Shown in pieces: positions 18,473-27,613 of a stretch of 64,000 bases of DNA; position 1 is the first letter of the stretch; the number at the start of each line of letters is the position of its first letter. Source of the stretch: Allobosea sp. AAP35 (lineage in GTDB: Bacteria; Pseudomonadota; Alphaproteobacteria; Rhizobiales; Beijerinckiaceae). Position numbers and translations under genes: made by a program. The notes under the pieces are model-generated. The model was not told the origin of the DNA. It did not search any database and saw nothing but the letters and a program-made list of their open reading frames with translations. The DNA lies in NCBI RefSeq assembly GCF_001295925.1, contig NZ_LJHQ01000018.1, forward strand, positions 62,001 to 126,000, written 5' to 3'.

Positions 18473-18585
18473 GCACGCTCTCCGTCGCGACGCGGCCGCT
18501 GGGCGCGCACCGGTACAGGCACAGGAACCGTCTGGGGCGCGAGCAGGGCGCCAAGGCGCAGGAACAGGCGAACGATCAAATCCAT
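18469..18585 (-). CDS. 38-residue microprotein coupled in the SMR-SDR-aminotransferase operon
   Basis: An ATG at 18585-18583 opens 38 codons ending in a TGA that overlaps the SDR start (ATGA). The GAGGG before the ATG overlaps the stop of the upstream transporter gene, 8 bp away, a proper ribosome-site distance. The product has a hydrophobic first half (MDLIVRLFLRLGALLAP), a PVPVPV run and an Arg-rich tail. It could be a small membrane-peripheral subunit. No family is recognised; the tight coupling on both sides is the main evidence that it is translated. Confidence 0.6.
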   Translation of the reverse strand: MDLIVRLFLRLGALLAPQTVPVPVPVRAQRPRRDGERA

Positions 18586-18593
18586 GATGGCCC

Positions 18594-18962
18594 TCAGCTT
18601 TGTGCGATGAAAATGGTGCCGAGCACGATGAAGCCGATGCCCGCGATGCGGGCCGCGCTCATGTCCTCGTTGAAGACGAAATAGGCGTAGGCCGCGACCA
18701 CGACATAGGCGAGGCTGAGAAAAGGGTAGGCGTAGGAGATCTGCACCTTCGACAGCACGACCAGATGCGAGGCCATGCTGATGACGAAAGTACACAGCCC
18801 CGCGAAGACGAAGGGGTTGAAGACCACGCGGAAGACGGTCGAAATCAGCCCGTCGCCGGCGATGTCGAGCGCCCCCACGCCGGTCATGCCGCGTTTCAGC
18901 ATCAGCTGCGCCGCGGCGTTGGTCAGCACCGTGAACAGGATCAGGGGGATATAGGCGTTCAT
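18594..18962 (-). CDS. Small DMT/SMR-type four-span transporter (EamA-like)
   Basis: A 122-residue protein with four hydrophobic spans, opening MNAYIPLILFTVLTNAAAQLMLKR and ending GIGFIVLGTIFIAQS. Length and the early NAAAQLMLKRGM resemble half-size DMT flippases such as ArnE/ArnF, which move undecaprenyl-phosphate-linked amino sugars, as well as ordinary SMR exporters. It heads the operon with the microprotein, SDR and aminotransferase. That context favours flipping of a lipid-linked sugar over drug efflux, by inference. Confidence 0.78.
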   Translation of the reverse strand: MNAYIPLILFTVLTNAAAQLMLKRGMTGVGALDIAGDGLISTVFRVVFNPFVFAGLCTFVISMASHLVVLSKVQISYAYPFLSLAYVVVAAYAYFVFNEDMSAARIAGIGFIVLGTIFIAQS

Positions 18963-19156
18963 CGGCGCGGCAGCTTTTCCAAAGTCATCGGGCGTCGGAC
19001 GGATCGTCGGGGCCTCTGGATGACGCGGAAAATACTTCAAATGCGTTGCGCTGTGGGTCTTACCTCGGCGTAACGTTAAGATGATGCTGATGAGGCTGCA
19101 GAAACTGCAGTCCAAAAGCCCCTGGATCGCGATTGCCCCCCAGAGCCGGTCACTGC

Positions 19157-20452
19157 TCAGCCCTCGCCATGGCCCCGCCGGATGCGCCGCACGGCGGCCC
19201 AGACGCCGAGCAATGCCACCGGCACGAACAGCGCGGTCGCCAGCCCGGGATCGATCCGCAGGATTCCGGCATCCTTGGCACCCTTGGCGAGATAGCCGAA
19301 CAGGCTGACGATGTAATAGGCGATGGCCGCGACCGACAGCCCCTCGACCGTCTGCTGCAGGCGCAGCTGCAGCCGCGTGCGCTCGTTCATCGCCGCCAGC
19401 AGGTCGCGGTTCTGCTGCTCGAGCGCGACATCGACGCGGGTGCGCAGCAGATTGGCGGCGCGCGCAAGCTTGGTGGCGAGATCGGCCTGGCGTTCCTGCA
19501 GCATCTGGCAGGTGCGCATCGCCGGCGCCATGCGCCGCGCCAGGAAGGCGGCGATGGTCGGCCAACCGCCATGCGCCTGTTCGCCGATCGCGACCAGCCG
19601 CTGCTGGACGATGTTGTCATAGGCGCGGCTCGCGCCGAAACGGTAGTTGGAGGACGCGGCCTCCGCCTCGAGCTTCGACGCCAACCCGGTCATTTCGTCG
19701 AGCAGCGCATGGTCGGCGGCCAGACCGCCGGTCTGCGTCATGGTGCCGGCGATGCGCACCAGCGTTTCCTCGGCGCCACGGACGGACGGCCCGATGCGCT
19801 GCGACTCCGGCATGCCGAGCAGCGCCAGCGTGCGGTAGGTCTCGATCTCCAAAAGCCGCTGCACCAGCGCGCCGGCGCGGGCCGGCGTCAGCCCGCGGTC
19901 GAGCAACAGGATACGCACGAAGCCGTCGGCGCCAGCCCGAAAATCGGTCGCCGCAACCGCGCCGCCATTATCGACCAGCGACGAGGCGAGGCTTGCGGGG
20001 TCGAACAGGGCGCCGAGTTCCAGACCTTCGCGATCAGGCATCAGATGGAGATCGGCGGAGACCAGATGCGGCCCCGGCTGCGCCAGACCGCGCATGCCAT
20101 GAGGTAGCGCCCCCGTCGGCGGCAGGAACGGCGTCGCCTCCGTGCCTGGAAGCTCCCAGCTATAGGTCGTGAATTCGCTGTGTTGCTCCCAGCGCAGCGA
20201 GGTCTCGCCGAAACGGGCGCGGTGGTGCTTGGCATCGTCGAGCGGCGGGGGCACGCCGCGCTCGGCGCAGAACCGGCCAAGCGCCGCGCGATCGGCCAGC
20301 GCCTGGCGCGCATCGGTCATGAAGGCGAAATGCAGCAGGCGTCGTGGTGTCTCGAGCGGGGCAAACGGCCGGGCATGCACCTCGCCGAGAATGGCCCCCC
20401 GTTCCGGATGGGGAACGAGACTTGTCGTCTCGTCGAATGTCGGTCCGGTCAT
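19157..20452 (-). CDS. DUF3422-family membrane protein
   Basis: A 431-residue protein of unknown function. The N-terminal region has the family signature VHARPFAPL followed by HFAF. A long central helical, coiled-coil-like part (about residues 265-365, with MLQERQADLATKLARAANLL and LQLRLQQTVEGL) leads to two C-terminal membrane spans (about residues 368-385 and 398-418). GGAGGAGGGG precedes the ATG at 20452. It precedes the SMR operon on the same strand, separated by about 190 bp. The family occurs widely in proteobacteria without an assigned role. Confidence 0.85.
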   Translation of the reverse strand: MTGPTFDETTSLVPHPERGAILGEVHARPFAPLETPRRLLHFAFMTDARQALADRAALGRFCAERGVPPPLDDAKHHRARFGETSLRWEQHSEFTTYSWELPGTEATPFLPPTGALPHGMRGLAQPGPHLVSADLHLMPDREGLELGALFDPASLASSLVDNGGAVAATDFRAGADGFVRILLLDRGLTPARAGALVQRLLEIETYRTLALLGMPESQRIGPSVRGAEETLVRIAGTMTQTGGLAADHALLDEMTGLASKLEAEAASSNYRFGASRAYDNIVQQRLVAIGEQAHGGWPTIAAFLARRMAPAMRTCQMLQERQADLATKLARAANLLRTRVDVALEQQNRDLLAAMNERTRLQLRLQQTVEGLSVAAIAYYIVSLFGYLAKGAKDAGILRIDPGLATALFVPVALLGVWAAVRRIRRGHGEG

Positions 20453-20627
20453 GCCCCCTCCTCCACGGCTGGCCATTCGGCCTTGCTCGCAGGGACAAAC
20501 ATGCGTCATCCGCGCGCAGCCGGCCAGCCCCCACAGCGCCGCAGCCAGCCCCCATCGCCAGCACGCCGTCGCGCTCCCGCAACGATCGATCTAGACTGTC
20601 GCCGCCTTGTTTTGCGGGATTGAGCCG

Positions 20628-21290
20628 ATGCCTCTGCCCAACCGCGTCGGCCCCGATGGACGCCTGTTTGCCCATGCGGCACGGGGCCTGCTGCTGGGCA
20701 ATCGCGGCGGGCGCTTTCACGACCCGCAGACGCTTGCCCTGCCGCGGCGGCTCTATGCAAGCCGGCAATGGATCTGCTGCCTTCTGGCCTTCAAGGGTCG
20801 GCACCGGCCGGTCTGGGGACGCGGCTATACAGAACTGTTCTTCTGCGACGAGGTGACGGCGCTCGCGGCCGGCCACCGCCCCTGCATGGAGTGCCGGCGG
20901 GCGGATGCGCTGGCCTATCGCGCCGCCCTGATGCGCGGCGAAGGGCTTCGCGTCGCGCCCTCCTTCCCGGAGATCGACCGGCTGCTTGACGGGCAAAGAC
21001 GCCGCAGCCAGATCAAACGCGTTCATTCTCTTGCTGCTGATGCATTACCCGATGGCGCAATGGTCTCCTGCGGCCTGCGCTTGCTTGCCATACGCGGCAC
21101 TGGGGCGCTGGTCTGGACGCCCGACGGCTACGACGCCGTCGAACGGCGTCCCACAGGCGTCGTCAGCGTGCTCACGCCCCCTGCCTCGCTCGCCGCCCTG
21201 GCGCATGGCTATACACCGCTCTGGCATCCCAGCGCAGCCGCGATCGCAGGACCTTCGCCTGTCGATGCTTGCCTTGTACCCTCGACATAA
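20628..21290 (+). CDS. Conserved hypothetical protein with Ada-like cysteine motif
   Basis: A 220-residue protein not assignable to a named family. It starts MPLPNRVGPDGRLFAHAARG. Cysteines occur at about residues 50, 51, 73, 86 and 89, including GHRPCMECRR. That segment resembles the zinc-binding motif of the Ada DNA-repair domain (HxPCxxC), which suggests metal binding or redox sensing. No signal peptide or membrane span is seen. It stands alone between the DUF3422 gene and a microprotein gene. The ATG at 20628 was chosen over an upstream TTG because it gives the natural-looking N-terminus. Confidence 0.65.
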   Translation: MPLPNRVGPDGRLFAHAARGLLLGNRGGRFHDPQTLALPRRLYASRQWICCLLAFKGRHRPVWGRGYTELFFCDEVTALAAGHRPCMECRRADALAYRAALMRGEGLRVAPSFPEIDRLLDGQRRRSQIKRVHSLAADALPDGAMVSCGLRLLAIRGTGALVWTPDGYDAVERRPTGVVSVLTPPASLAALAHGYTPLWHPSAAAIAGPSPVDACLVPST

Positions 21291-21419
21291 CAAATCCAGC
21301 GACTCCTCAAGTGCATCTGCCCCCTTGGACGCGCCGATCGCCTTGTCTTCGACGGAACAATCGCCGTCGGCGCGGCGTTGCTCCGGCATTATCGTCACCA
21401 TTAAACTGGGGGTGTTCCA

Positions 21420-21494
21420 ATGCGTTCGATTGCTCTGTGGCTGCTCGGCATTCCGATTCCGATCATCATCTTGCTTTGGTTCTTCATGAGCTGA
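21420..21494 (+). CDS. 24-residue single-span membrane microprotein
   Basis: An ATG at 21420 preceded by GGGGGTG encodes 24 residues (MRSIALWLLGIPIPIIILLW and four more) before a TGA. After a single Arg at position 2 it is almost wholly hydrophobic, a one-span topology with an Ile-Pro-Ile-Pro kink. It has its own gap on both sides (21291-21419 upstream, 21495-21624 downstream) and is followed by a perfect 11-bp-arm hairpin. Very short proteins of this pattern occur in other Proteobacteria. No function is known. Confidence 0.65.
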   Translation: MRSIALWLLGIPIPIIILLWFFMS

Positions 21495-21516
21495 CCTTTG
21501 CTCATTGGTTTTGTGA

Positions 21517-21542
21517 TTTGGCCGGGGCTCGCCCCGGCCAAA
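21517..21542 (+). terminator. Hairpin after the 24-residue gene
   Basis: Eleven-base perfect arms TTTGGCCGGGG and CCCCGGCCAAA around the loop CTCG, 22 bp after the microprotein stop. The following sequence is CTCGTTTGG, so the U-tract is weak, but the A/T ends of the stem are typical of an intrinsic terminator. Confidence 0.7.
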
Positions 21543-21624
21543 CTCGTTTGGAACTGACAGCGCATTGCAGCATTGCGCTTTGCTGCCATCGCTTCGTCGT
21601 GGGAACGGGCCTATATGCCTCGCC

Positions 21625-22547
<923 letters not shown>

Positions 22548-22551
<4 letters not shown>

Positions 22552-23339
22552 AAACGCTCGCTCGGAGCACGCCGGTGTTCAACTGGCAGGCCATCGTCGC
22601 GATCTACCGGTTCGAGATGGCCCGCACCCTGCGCACGCCCTTGCAGAGCGTGGTTTCGCCGGTGCTCTCGACCTCCTTGTATTTCGTGGTCTTCGGCGCG
22701 GCCATCGGCTCGCGCATGGAGGCGATCGACGGCATCGCCTATGGCGCCTTCATCGTGCCAGGCCTGATGATGCTGACCCTGCTCACCCAGAGCATCGCCA
22801 ACGCCTCCTTTGCGATCTATTTCCCGAAGTTCACCGGCACGATCTACGAACTGCTCTCCGCGCCGGTCGCCTGGTGGGAAGTGGTGCTGGGCTATGTCGG
22901 CGCCGCCGCGACGAAATCGATCGTGCTCGGGCTGATCATCCTGCTCACCGCGACCTTCTTCGTGCCGATCCGGATCGAGCATCCATTCTGGATGCTGCTC
23001 TTTCTGGTTCTGACGGCGGTGACCTTCAGCCTGTTCGGCTTCATCGTCGGCATCTGGGCCGACGGCTTCGAGAAGCTGCAGGTCATCCCGCTTCTGGTGG
23101 TGACGCCTTTGGCCTTCCTCGGCGGCTCGTTTTATTCGATCGAGATGCTGCCGCCGCTCTGGCGCACCGTGGCGCTGTTCAACCCGGTCGTCTATCTGAT
23201 CAGCGGCTTCCGCTGGAGCTTCTTTGGCGTCGCCGATGTCGGTGTCGCCGTCAGCCTCGGCATGACGCTGCTGTTCCTGGTGATCTGCATCGTCGCGACC
23301 GGCTGGATCTTCAAGACCGGCTACCGCCTCAAGAACTGA
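22548..23339 (+). CDS. ABC-2-type transporter permease (YadH-like)
   Basis: A 263-residue inner-membrane protein with about six hydrophobic spans. The family segment [24 protein letters not shown] and the late [16 protein letters not shown] mark ABC-2 membrane domains. It is translationally coupled to the ATPase by a 4-bp overlap. Together they would export a lipid, glycan or drug-like molecule. The gene converges on the exported methyltransferase gene, with 34 bp between the stops. Confidence 0.92.
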
Positions 23340-23373
23340 CACGGCCGCCGGTCTTCATTCTTGCCCGTCAAGC

Positions 23374-24231
23374 TCAGCTGGCGTTGCGCGTCGCCTGCCA
23401 GTCCTGGCTCTGGCCGCCGGCCTCGCTGCGGCCGGTGATGCGCCCATCGGTCACGGTTCCGGTGTAGCGCCGCCCATCGGCGACGAAGACGATCTCGCTG
23501 CCCTGCATCTTCGCCTCCGAGATCGGCATCGCCTTGCCGTCGCGGGTCAGCGTGCCGTCGAGCATCTGGAAGGTCTGCGTCAGCCGCAGTTCACCCTCGC
23601 CCAGGCGCCAGGTTCCGGCGACCTTCGCGGGCACGATCCAGAAATGCGCGCGGCAGAAGCTCGCGCAGTTCTCCGCCAACACCGCCGTCTCGTCGGGCGT
23701 CCACTCTTCCATGGTGAAGCTGTTGGAGACGACGCGGGTCCCGGGCTTCATGTCGAGCAGGGTCGGGCGCAGCTTGACGTTGAGTGTCGGCAGCAGGAAC
23801 AGCGTGACCACGGTCGCTTCCGAGAAATCCGACTCGAAGATGTCGCCCTGCTCGAAGCGCACCTTGTCGCTGACGCCCTCGGCCTGGGCATTGCGCTTCG
23901 ACAAGGCCACAAGATCGGGGTTGTATTCGATGCCGCGCGCATTGAGGCCGCGCTTGGCGGCGGCGATGACGGTCCGCCCGTCCCCGGAGCCGAGATCGAC
24001 CAGCTTGTCCTCCTTGGTGACCTTGGCCATGTCGAGCATGCGCTGCACCAGTGCATCCTGCGTCGGCACCCAGACGACATCCTTGCCCGCCTGTCCCGAT
24101 TGCGGAACGTAATCGGGGGTGGTCGCCGTCGCCTTCCCCGCTTGGGCGGGCTGCGCATGCGATTGAACGGCTCCCAGCGCGAAGACCGAAATGGCACAAG
24201 CTGCGGCGAGCGTGCGGAATCTCATCATCAT
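23374..24231 (-). CDS. Exported class I SAM-dependent methyltransferase-like protein
   Basis: A 285-residue protein. A signal peptide (about residues 1-27, ending SHAQPA) precedes a class I methyltransferase fold with motif I VDLGSGDGRTVIAAA (about residues 83-97), an acidic GIEYNPDLVAL for the ribose, and FEQGDIFE. A C-terminal domain of about 80 residues follows. Export is odd because SAM is made in the cytosol; the protein may be inactive, moonlighting, or use another ligand. The first ATG (24231) overlaps the stop of the upstream permease gene, and AGGAGAGAG is shared by three adjacent in-frame ATG codons (24231, 24228, 24225). Confidence 0.8.
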   Translation of the reverse strand: MMMRFRTLAAACAISVFALGAVQSHAQPAQAGKATATTPDYVPQSGQAGKDVVWVPTQDALVQRMLDMAKVTKEDKLVDLGSGDGRTVIAAAKRGLNARGIEYNPDLVALSKRNAQAEGVSDKVRFEQGDIFESDFSEATVVTLFLLPTLNVKLRPTLLDMKPGTRVVSNSFTMEEWTPDETAVLAENCASFCRAHFWIVPAKVAGTWRLGEGELRLTQTFQMLDGTLTRDGKAMPISEAKMQGSEIVFVADGRRYTGTVTDGRITGRSEAGGQSQDWQATRNAS

Positions 24232-25637
24232 CTCTCTCCTTGTTGAACGAGGATCGGTTCGGGCGGTGCGACCCGCACCGGGGCATCCACAGGCGCCGCC
24301 GCCTCCGGAAGCGGGTCGGGGCGGCTCTGGAACAGCAGCAGCGGCAGACCGGCCAGCACCACGCCGAGACCGATCAGCGCGCCGGTGCCGGTATAGGCAA
24401 GGCTCGCATGCAGCATGTAGACGCAGGTCAGGGCAAACAGCGCCGGCGTCAGCGGGTAGAGCGGAACGCGGAACGGCAGGACCCGATCAGGCTCCCGCCA
24501 GCGCAAAATCGGCAGGGCAAGCGCAACCAGCAGCAGGAAGGCCCAGAACACCGGAGCGCTGTAATCCACCATGGCCTGAAAGCCGTCGCGGCTCGCAGCC
24601 CCCAACGCCACCAGAAGCAGCGCGACCGCGCCCTGCGCGATCAGCCCATTGGCTGGCGCCCGGCCGCGATCGTCCCATTCGCCGACGCGCGGCAGCAGGG
24701 TGATGTCGCGAGCCATCGCGAAATAGACGCGGGCCCCGGTGAAAATCGTGGCGTTCAGCGTCGACAGCGCGGCGACCACAATCGCAAGGCTGACGATGAA
24801 CGCACCCGCATCGCCCGCGACAAGCCGCATCATGTCGGTGGCGACGGCCTGTGAGCCGCGCAACCCGTCCAGCCCCAGGATGGCGAGCAGCGCCGCATTG
24901 GCCGTCAGATACAATGCGACCAGCACCGCCGTGCCGATGACCAGCACGCGCGCCATGTTGCGGCTGGGATCGCGCAATTCGCCGGAGAGATAGGCAGCCT
25001 CGTTCCAGCCGCCATAGGTCAGCAGCACGAAGATCATCGCCAGCCCGATCGCTGCCGATTCGGGCGTCGTCGACACCGGTGGCGGTGCGGAGACCACGCC
25101 GGCACTGCCGAAGAATCCCCAGACGATGATCGCGGCAATGAGGCCGACCTCGACGAAGGTCACGCCGATCTGGAGCGTCTTGCTCTGGACCGTGCCCGCG
25201 ACGTTGAGCGCGGTGAGCGCGACGATCGACAAGGCGGCATAGATCGCCGGTCCATAGGGCCCCAGCGGCGCGATCTGCTGCGCATAGTCGCCGAGCACGA
25301 AGGCCACGGCCGCGATCGCGCCGGTCTGGATCACCGAACCGCGCGCCCAGCCAAACAGCACCGCCATCGGCCGGCCATAGGCGCGGCCCAGGAAGTGATA
25401 CTCGCCACCGGCGTGGGGATGGGCCGCAGCCAGCTCGGCATAGCAGAGCGCGCCGATCAGCGTGATCACGCCGCCGGCGACCCAGACGCCCAGGAAGGCG
25501 GCCTCGCTGCCCACATTGCCGGCCACGAGGGCCGGTGTCTTGAAAATGCCGACGCCGACGACGATGCCGACCATGATCGTGACCGCGTCGAAAACCGACA
25601 AAGTCGGCTGCGGATCGGCCTTGTTGCGATGTGTCAT
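24228..25637 (-). CDS. APC-family amino acid permease
   Basis: A 469-residue transporter with about twelve hydrophobic spans. The first span contains VGIVVGVGIFKTPA, the unwound Gly-rich helix of the APC family, and YAELAAAHPHAGGEYHFLGRAYG follows in the third. It would exchange or import amino acids across the inner membrane; specificity is not readable. The ATG at 25637 follows an AGGGGGTAGG. Its TGA overlaps the start of the exported methyltransferase, so the two are co-expressed. Confidence 0.9.
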   Translation of the reverse strand: MTHRNKADPQPTLSVFDAVTIMVGIVVGVGIFKTPALVAGNVGSEAAFLGVWVAGGVITLIGALCYAELAAAHPHAGGEYHFLGRAYGRPMAVLFGWARGSVIQTGAIAAVAFVLGDYAQQIAPLGPYGPAIYAALSIVALTALNVAGTVQSKTLQIGVTFVEVGLIAAIIVWGFFGSAGVVSAPPPVSTTPESAAIGLAMIFVLLTYGGWNEAAYLSGELRDPSRNMARVLVIGTAVLVALYLTANAALLAILGLDGLRGSQAVATDMMRLVAGDAGAFIVSLAIVVAALSTLNATIFTGARVYFAMARDITLLPRVGEWDDRGRAPANGLIAQGAVALLLVALGAASRDGFQAMVDYSAPVFWAFLLLVALALPILRWREPDRVLPFRVPLYPLTPALFALTCVYMLHASLAYTGTGALIGLGVVLAGLPLLLFQSRPDPLPEAAAPVDAPVRVAPPEPILVQQGER

Positions 25638-25777
25638 CCTACCCCCTCTGCGAAATCGCAGTGAAGGGAACGCATGACGACGTCGGTGGACACCTCGGAA
25701 GGCCTCACGAAGCCGTTGAATCACGGAAACGTGAACAGTGCACCGCAGGGCTGGACCGATCTGCGGCGTCTCTTCGC

Positions 25778-27460
25778 TCAGGCAGCCCGCATATCGGCGA
25801 AGAAGGTGCCGACAGAACCACGCAGAGCCTGTGCCTCATGGGCGAGGTTTTCAGCTGTAGCCAGCGCCCGATGCGCAGACAGCATCGCCGCCTGCGAGGT
25901 CGCCGTGACGTCCTCCATCTGGCGCGCGACGCTTGCGGTGCCCGACGCTGTCGCCTGGGCGCTGCTGGCGATTTCGGAGGTCGCGACCATCTGCTGGGCC
26001 GTGGCACCCGCGATGGCGACCGTGTGCTGGGCCACTTCGCCCATCACGCTCGCGATCGTCTCGATGGCCGCGACCGCTCCATGCGTCTCGCTCTCGAACA
26101 CGGCGATCCGCTCGGCGATTTCGTCGGTTGCCTGGGCGGTCCGGCTGGCGAGAAGCTTAACCTCGCCTGCCACGACGGCAAAGCCCCGGCCGGCCTCGCC
26201 TGCGCGCGCTGCCTCGATCGTCGCGTTGAGCGCCAGCAGATTGGTCTGGGCCGCGATGTCGCGGATCAGACCGACGACGCGGGCGATGCTGTCGGCGGCC
26301 CCAAGCAGATTGGCGACATTCGCCCGGGCGCGGGCGGCATCCCCGGCTGCCGTCCTGACCACGCTGTTGGTCTGGCCGATTCGATCGGCGATATCGGCAA
26401 TCGATTCCGAGAGCTGCTCGGATGCCGATGCGATGGAGCGGATATTATCGGACGCGTCGAGGACGGCGGAACGGGCCTCGTTGGCTTGTGATGTGGCACT
26501 GGTGGCCACTGCATTCAGGCTGCGCGCCGTCTCTTCCATGTGGTCGGCACTGTTGTGGACGCTGTCGAGCACGGCATCGATCTGGACGTTGAAGTCCGCG
26601 GTCAGCTGCTCCCGCCGGGCATGGCGGAGAGTCCGCGCGCTCTCAGCCACCTTGGCATCAAGCTCCAGCATCTCGCGGGCCTGCGCATTTTCACGAAACA
26701 CGACCACCGAGCGCGCCATGTCGCCGATCTCGTCGCGCTGTGCAACGCAAGGAATGGCGGCGGCATCCTCGCCCTGCGCCAGGCGATGCATCGTCGCGGC
26801 GAGGCGTCGCAAGGGGCGGCTGACGCGGAAATGGATCAGCGCCAGCGCGGTGGCGAGCCCCAGCAGGATCAACAGGCCGCCACCAACCGCCTGCAGCCAA
26901 AGGCTGTAGCGCTGCAGCACGGCGCGCTCCGAATCCGTGACGGCGGCCCGGCTCTCATGGAGCATGGCGGCATTCTTCAGCGCGCCGTTCAGGGCCTTGC
27001 GGTTGTTGCGGTTGGGCTCGTTGTTGCCGAACTCATCGGCGGCTGCAGGGCCCTTCGCACGCGCGATCGCGACCAGATCGGTGCGGAAGCGGATGAAGGT
27101 CTCCAGCTGGCTCGCGACGGATGCGAACGCATCATGATCGCCAGACCGGTTCAACCCGCGCCACTCGCTCACCAGAGCCTTGATCTCGTCGAGACTGGTC
27201 AGCAGCGGGCTGATGAACCGTTCGCTGTCCTGCGCGTCCGAACTCATGTAGATGCCGCGCGATTCCATCACGACGCCATTGACCAGGCCGTTCACCCGCT
27301 CCGCCAGCAGGGTGCGGTGTGAAACCATCTCCATATCGGTCGTCATCGCGGCATAGCGCGACAGCGTCTGCACGCCGACGGCGACCGCGAGACAGGCTGC
27401 GAGCGCAAACACGGCGAAGGCGCCGAAGATCTGTGTCGAGATTTTGCGCGAACCGAACAT
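25778..27460 (-). CDS. Methyl-accepting chemotaxis protein
   Basis: A 560-residue chemoreceptor. A transmembrane segment at about residues 10-32 leads into a helical periplasmic sensor region to about residue 185, a second span around residues 190-212, a HAMP linker ([19 protein letters not shown]), and the cytoplasmic coiled coil. The hairpin tip reads [36 protein letters not shown], written here in part only to identify it: the kinase-contact core is intact. It signals to CheA. No other chemotaxis gene is nearby, and the ligand is unknown. Confidence 0.93.
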   Translation of the reverse strand: MFGSRKISTQIFGAFAVFALAACLAVAVGVQTLSRYAAMTTDMEMVSHRTLLAERVNGLVNGVVMESRGIYMSSDAQDSERFISPLLTSLDEIKALVSEWRGLNRSGDHDAFASVASQLETFIRFRTDLVAIARAKGPAAADEFGNNEPNRNNRKALNGALKNAAMLHESRAAVTDSERAVLQRYSLWLQAVGGGLLILLGLATALALIHFRVSRPLRRLAATMHRLAQGEDAAAIPCVAQRDEIGDMARSVVVFRENAQAREMLELDAKVAESARTLRHARREQLTADFNVQIDAVLDSVHNSADHMEETARSLNAVATSATSQANEARSAVLDASDNIRSIASASEQLSESIADIADRIGQTNSVVRTAAGDAARARANVANLLGAADSIARVVGLIRDIAAQTNLLALNATIEAARAGEAGRGFAVVAGEVKLLASRTAQATDEIAERIAVFESETHGAVAAIETIASVMGEVAQHTVAIAGATAQQMVATSEIASSAQATASGTASVARQMEDVTATSQAAMLSAHRALATAENLAHEAQALRGSVGTFFADMRAA

Positions 27461-27613
27461 CGCATTGAGCTTTCACGGCCGGGGCCTATCCGATCCCCGA
27501 TTGGGCGAAAGCATGGGTGCAAAGGGTTTAAGAGCGCCTAACCAGGCCGGCTTGACCGACACGCCCCTCCTCGCCCGATTGACTTCACGAGCCTCATCCT
27601 GTTCTCACACGCC

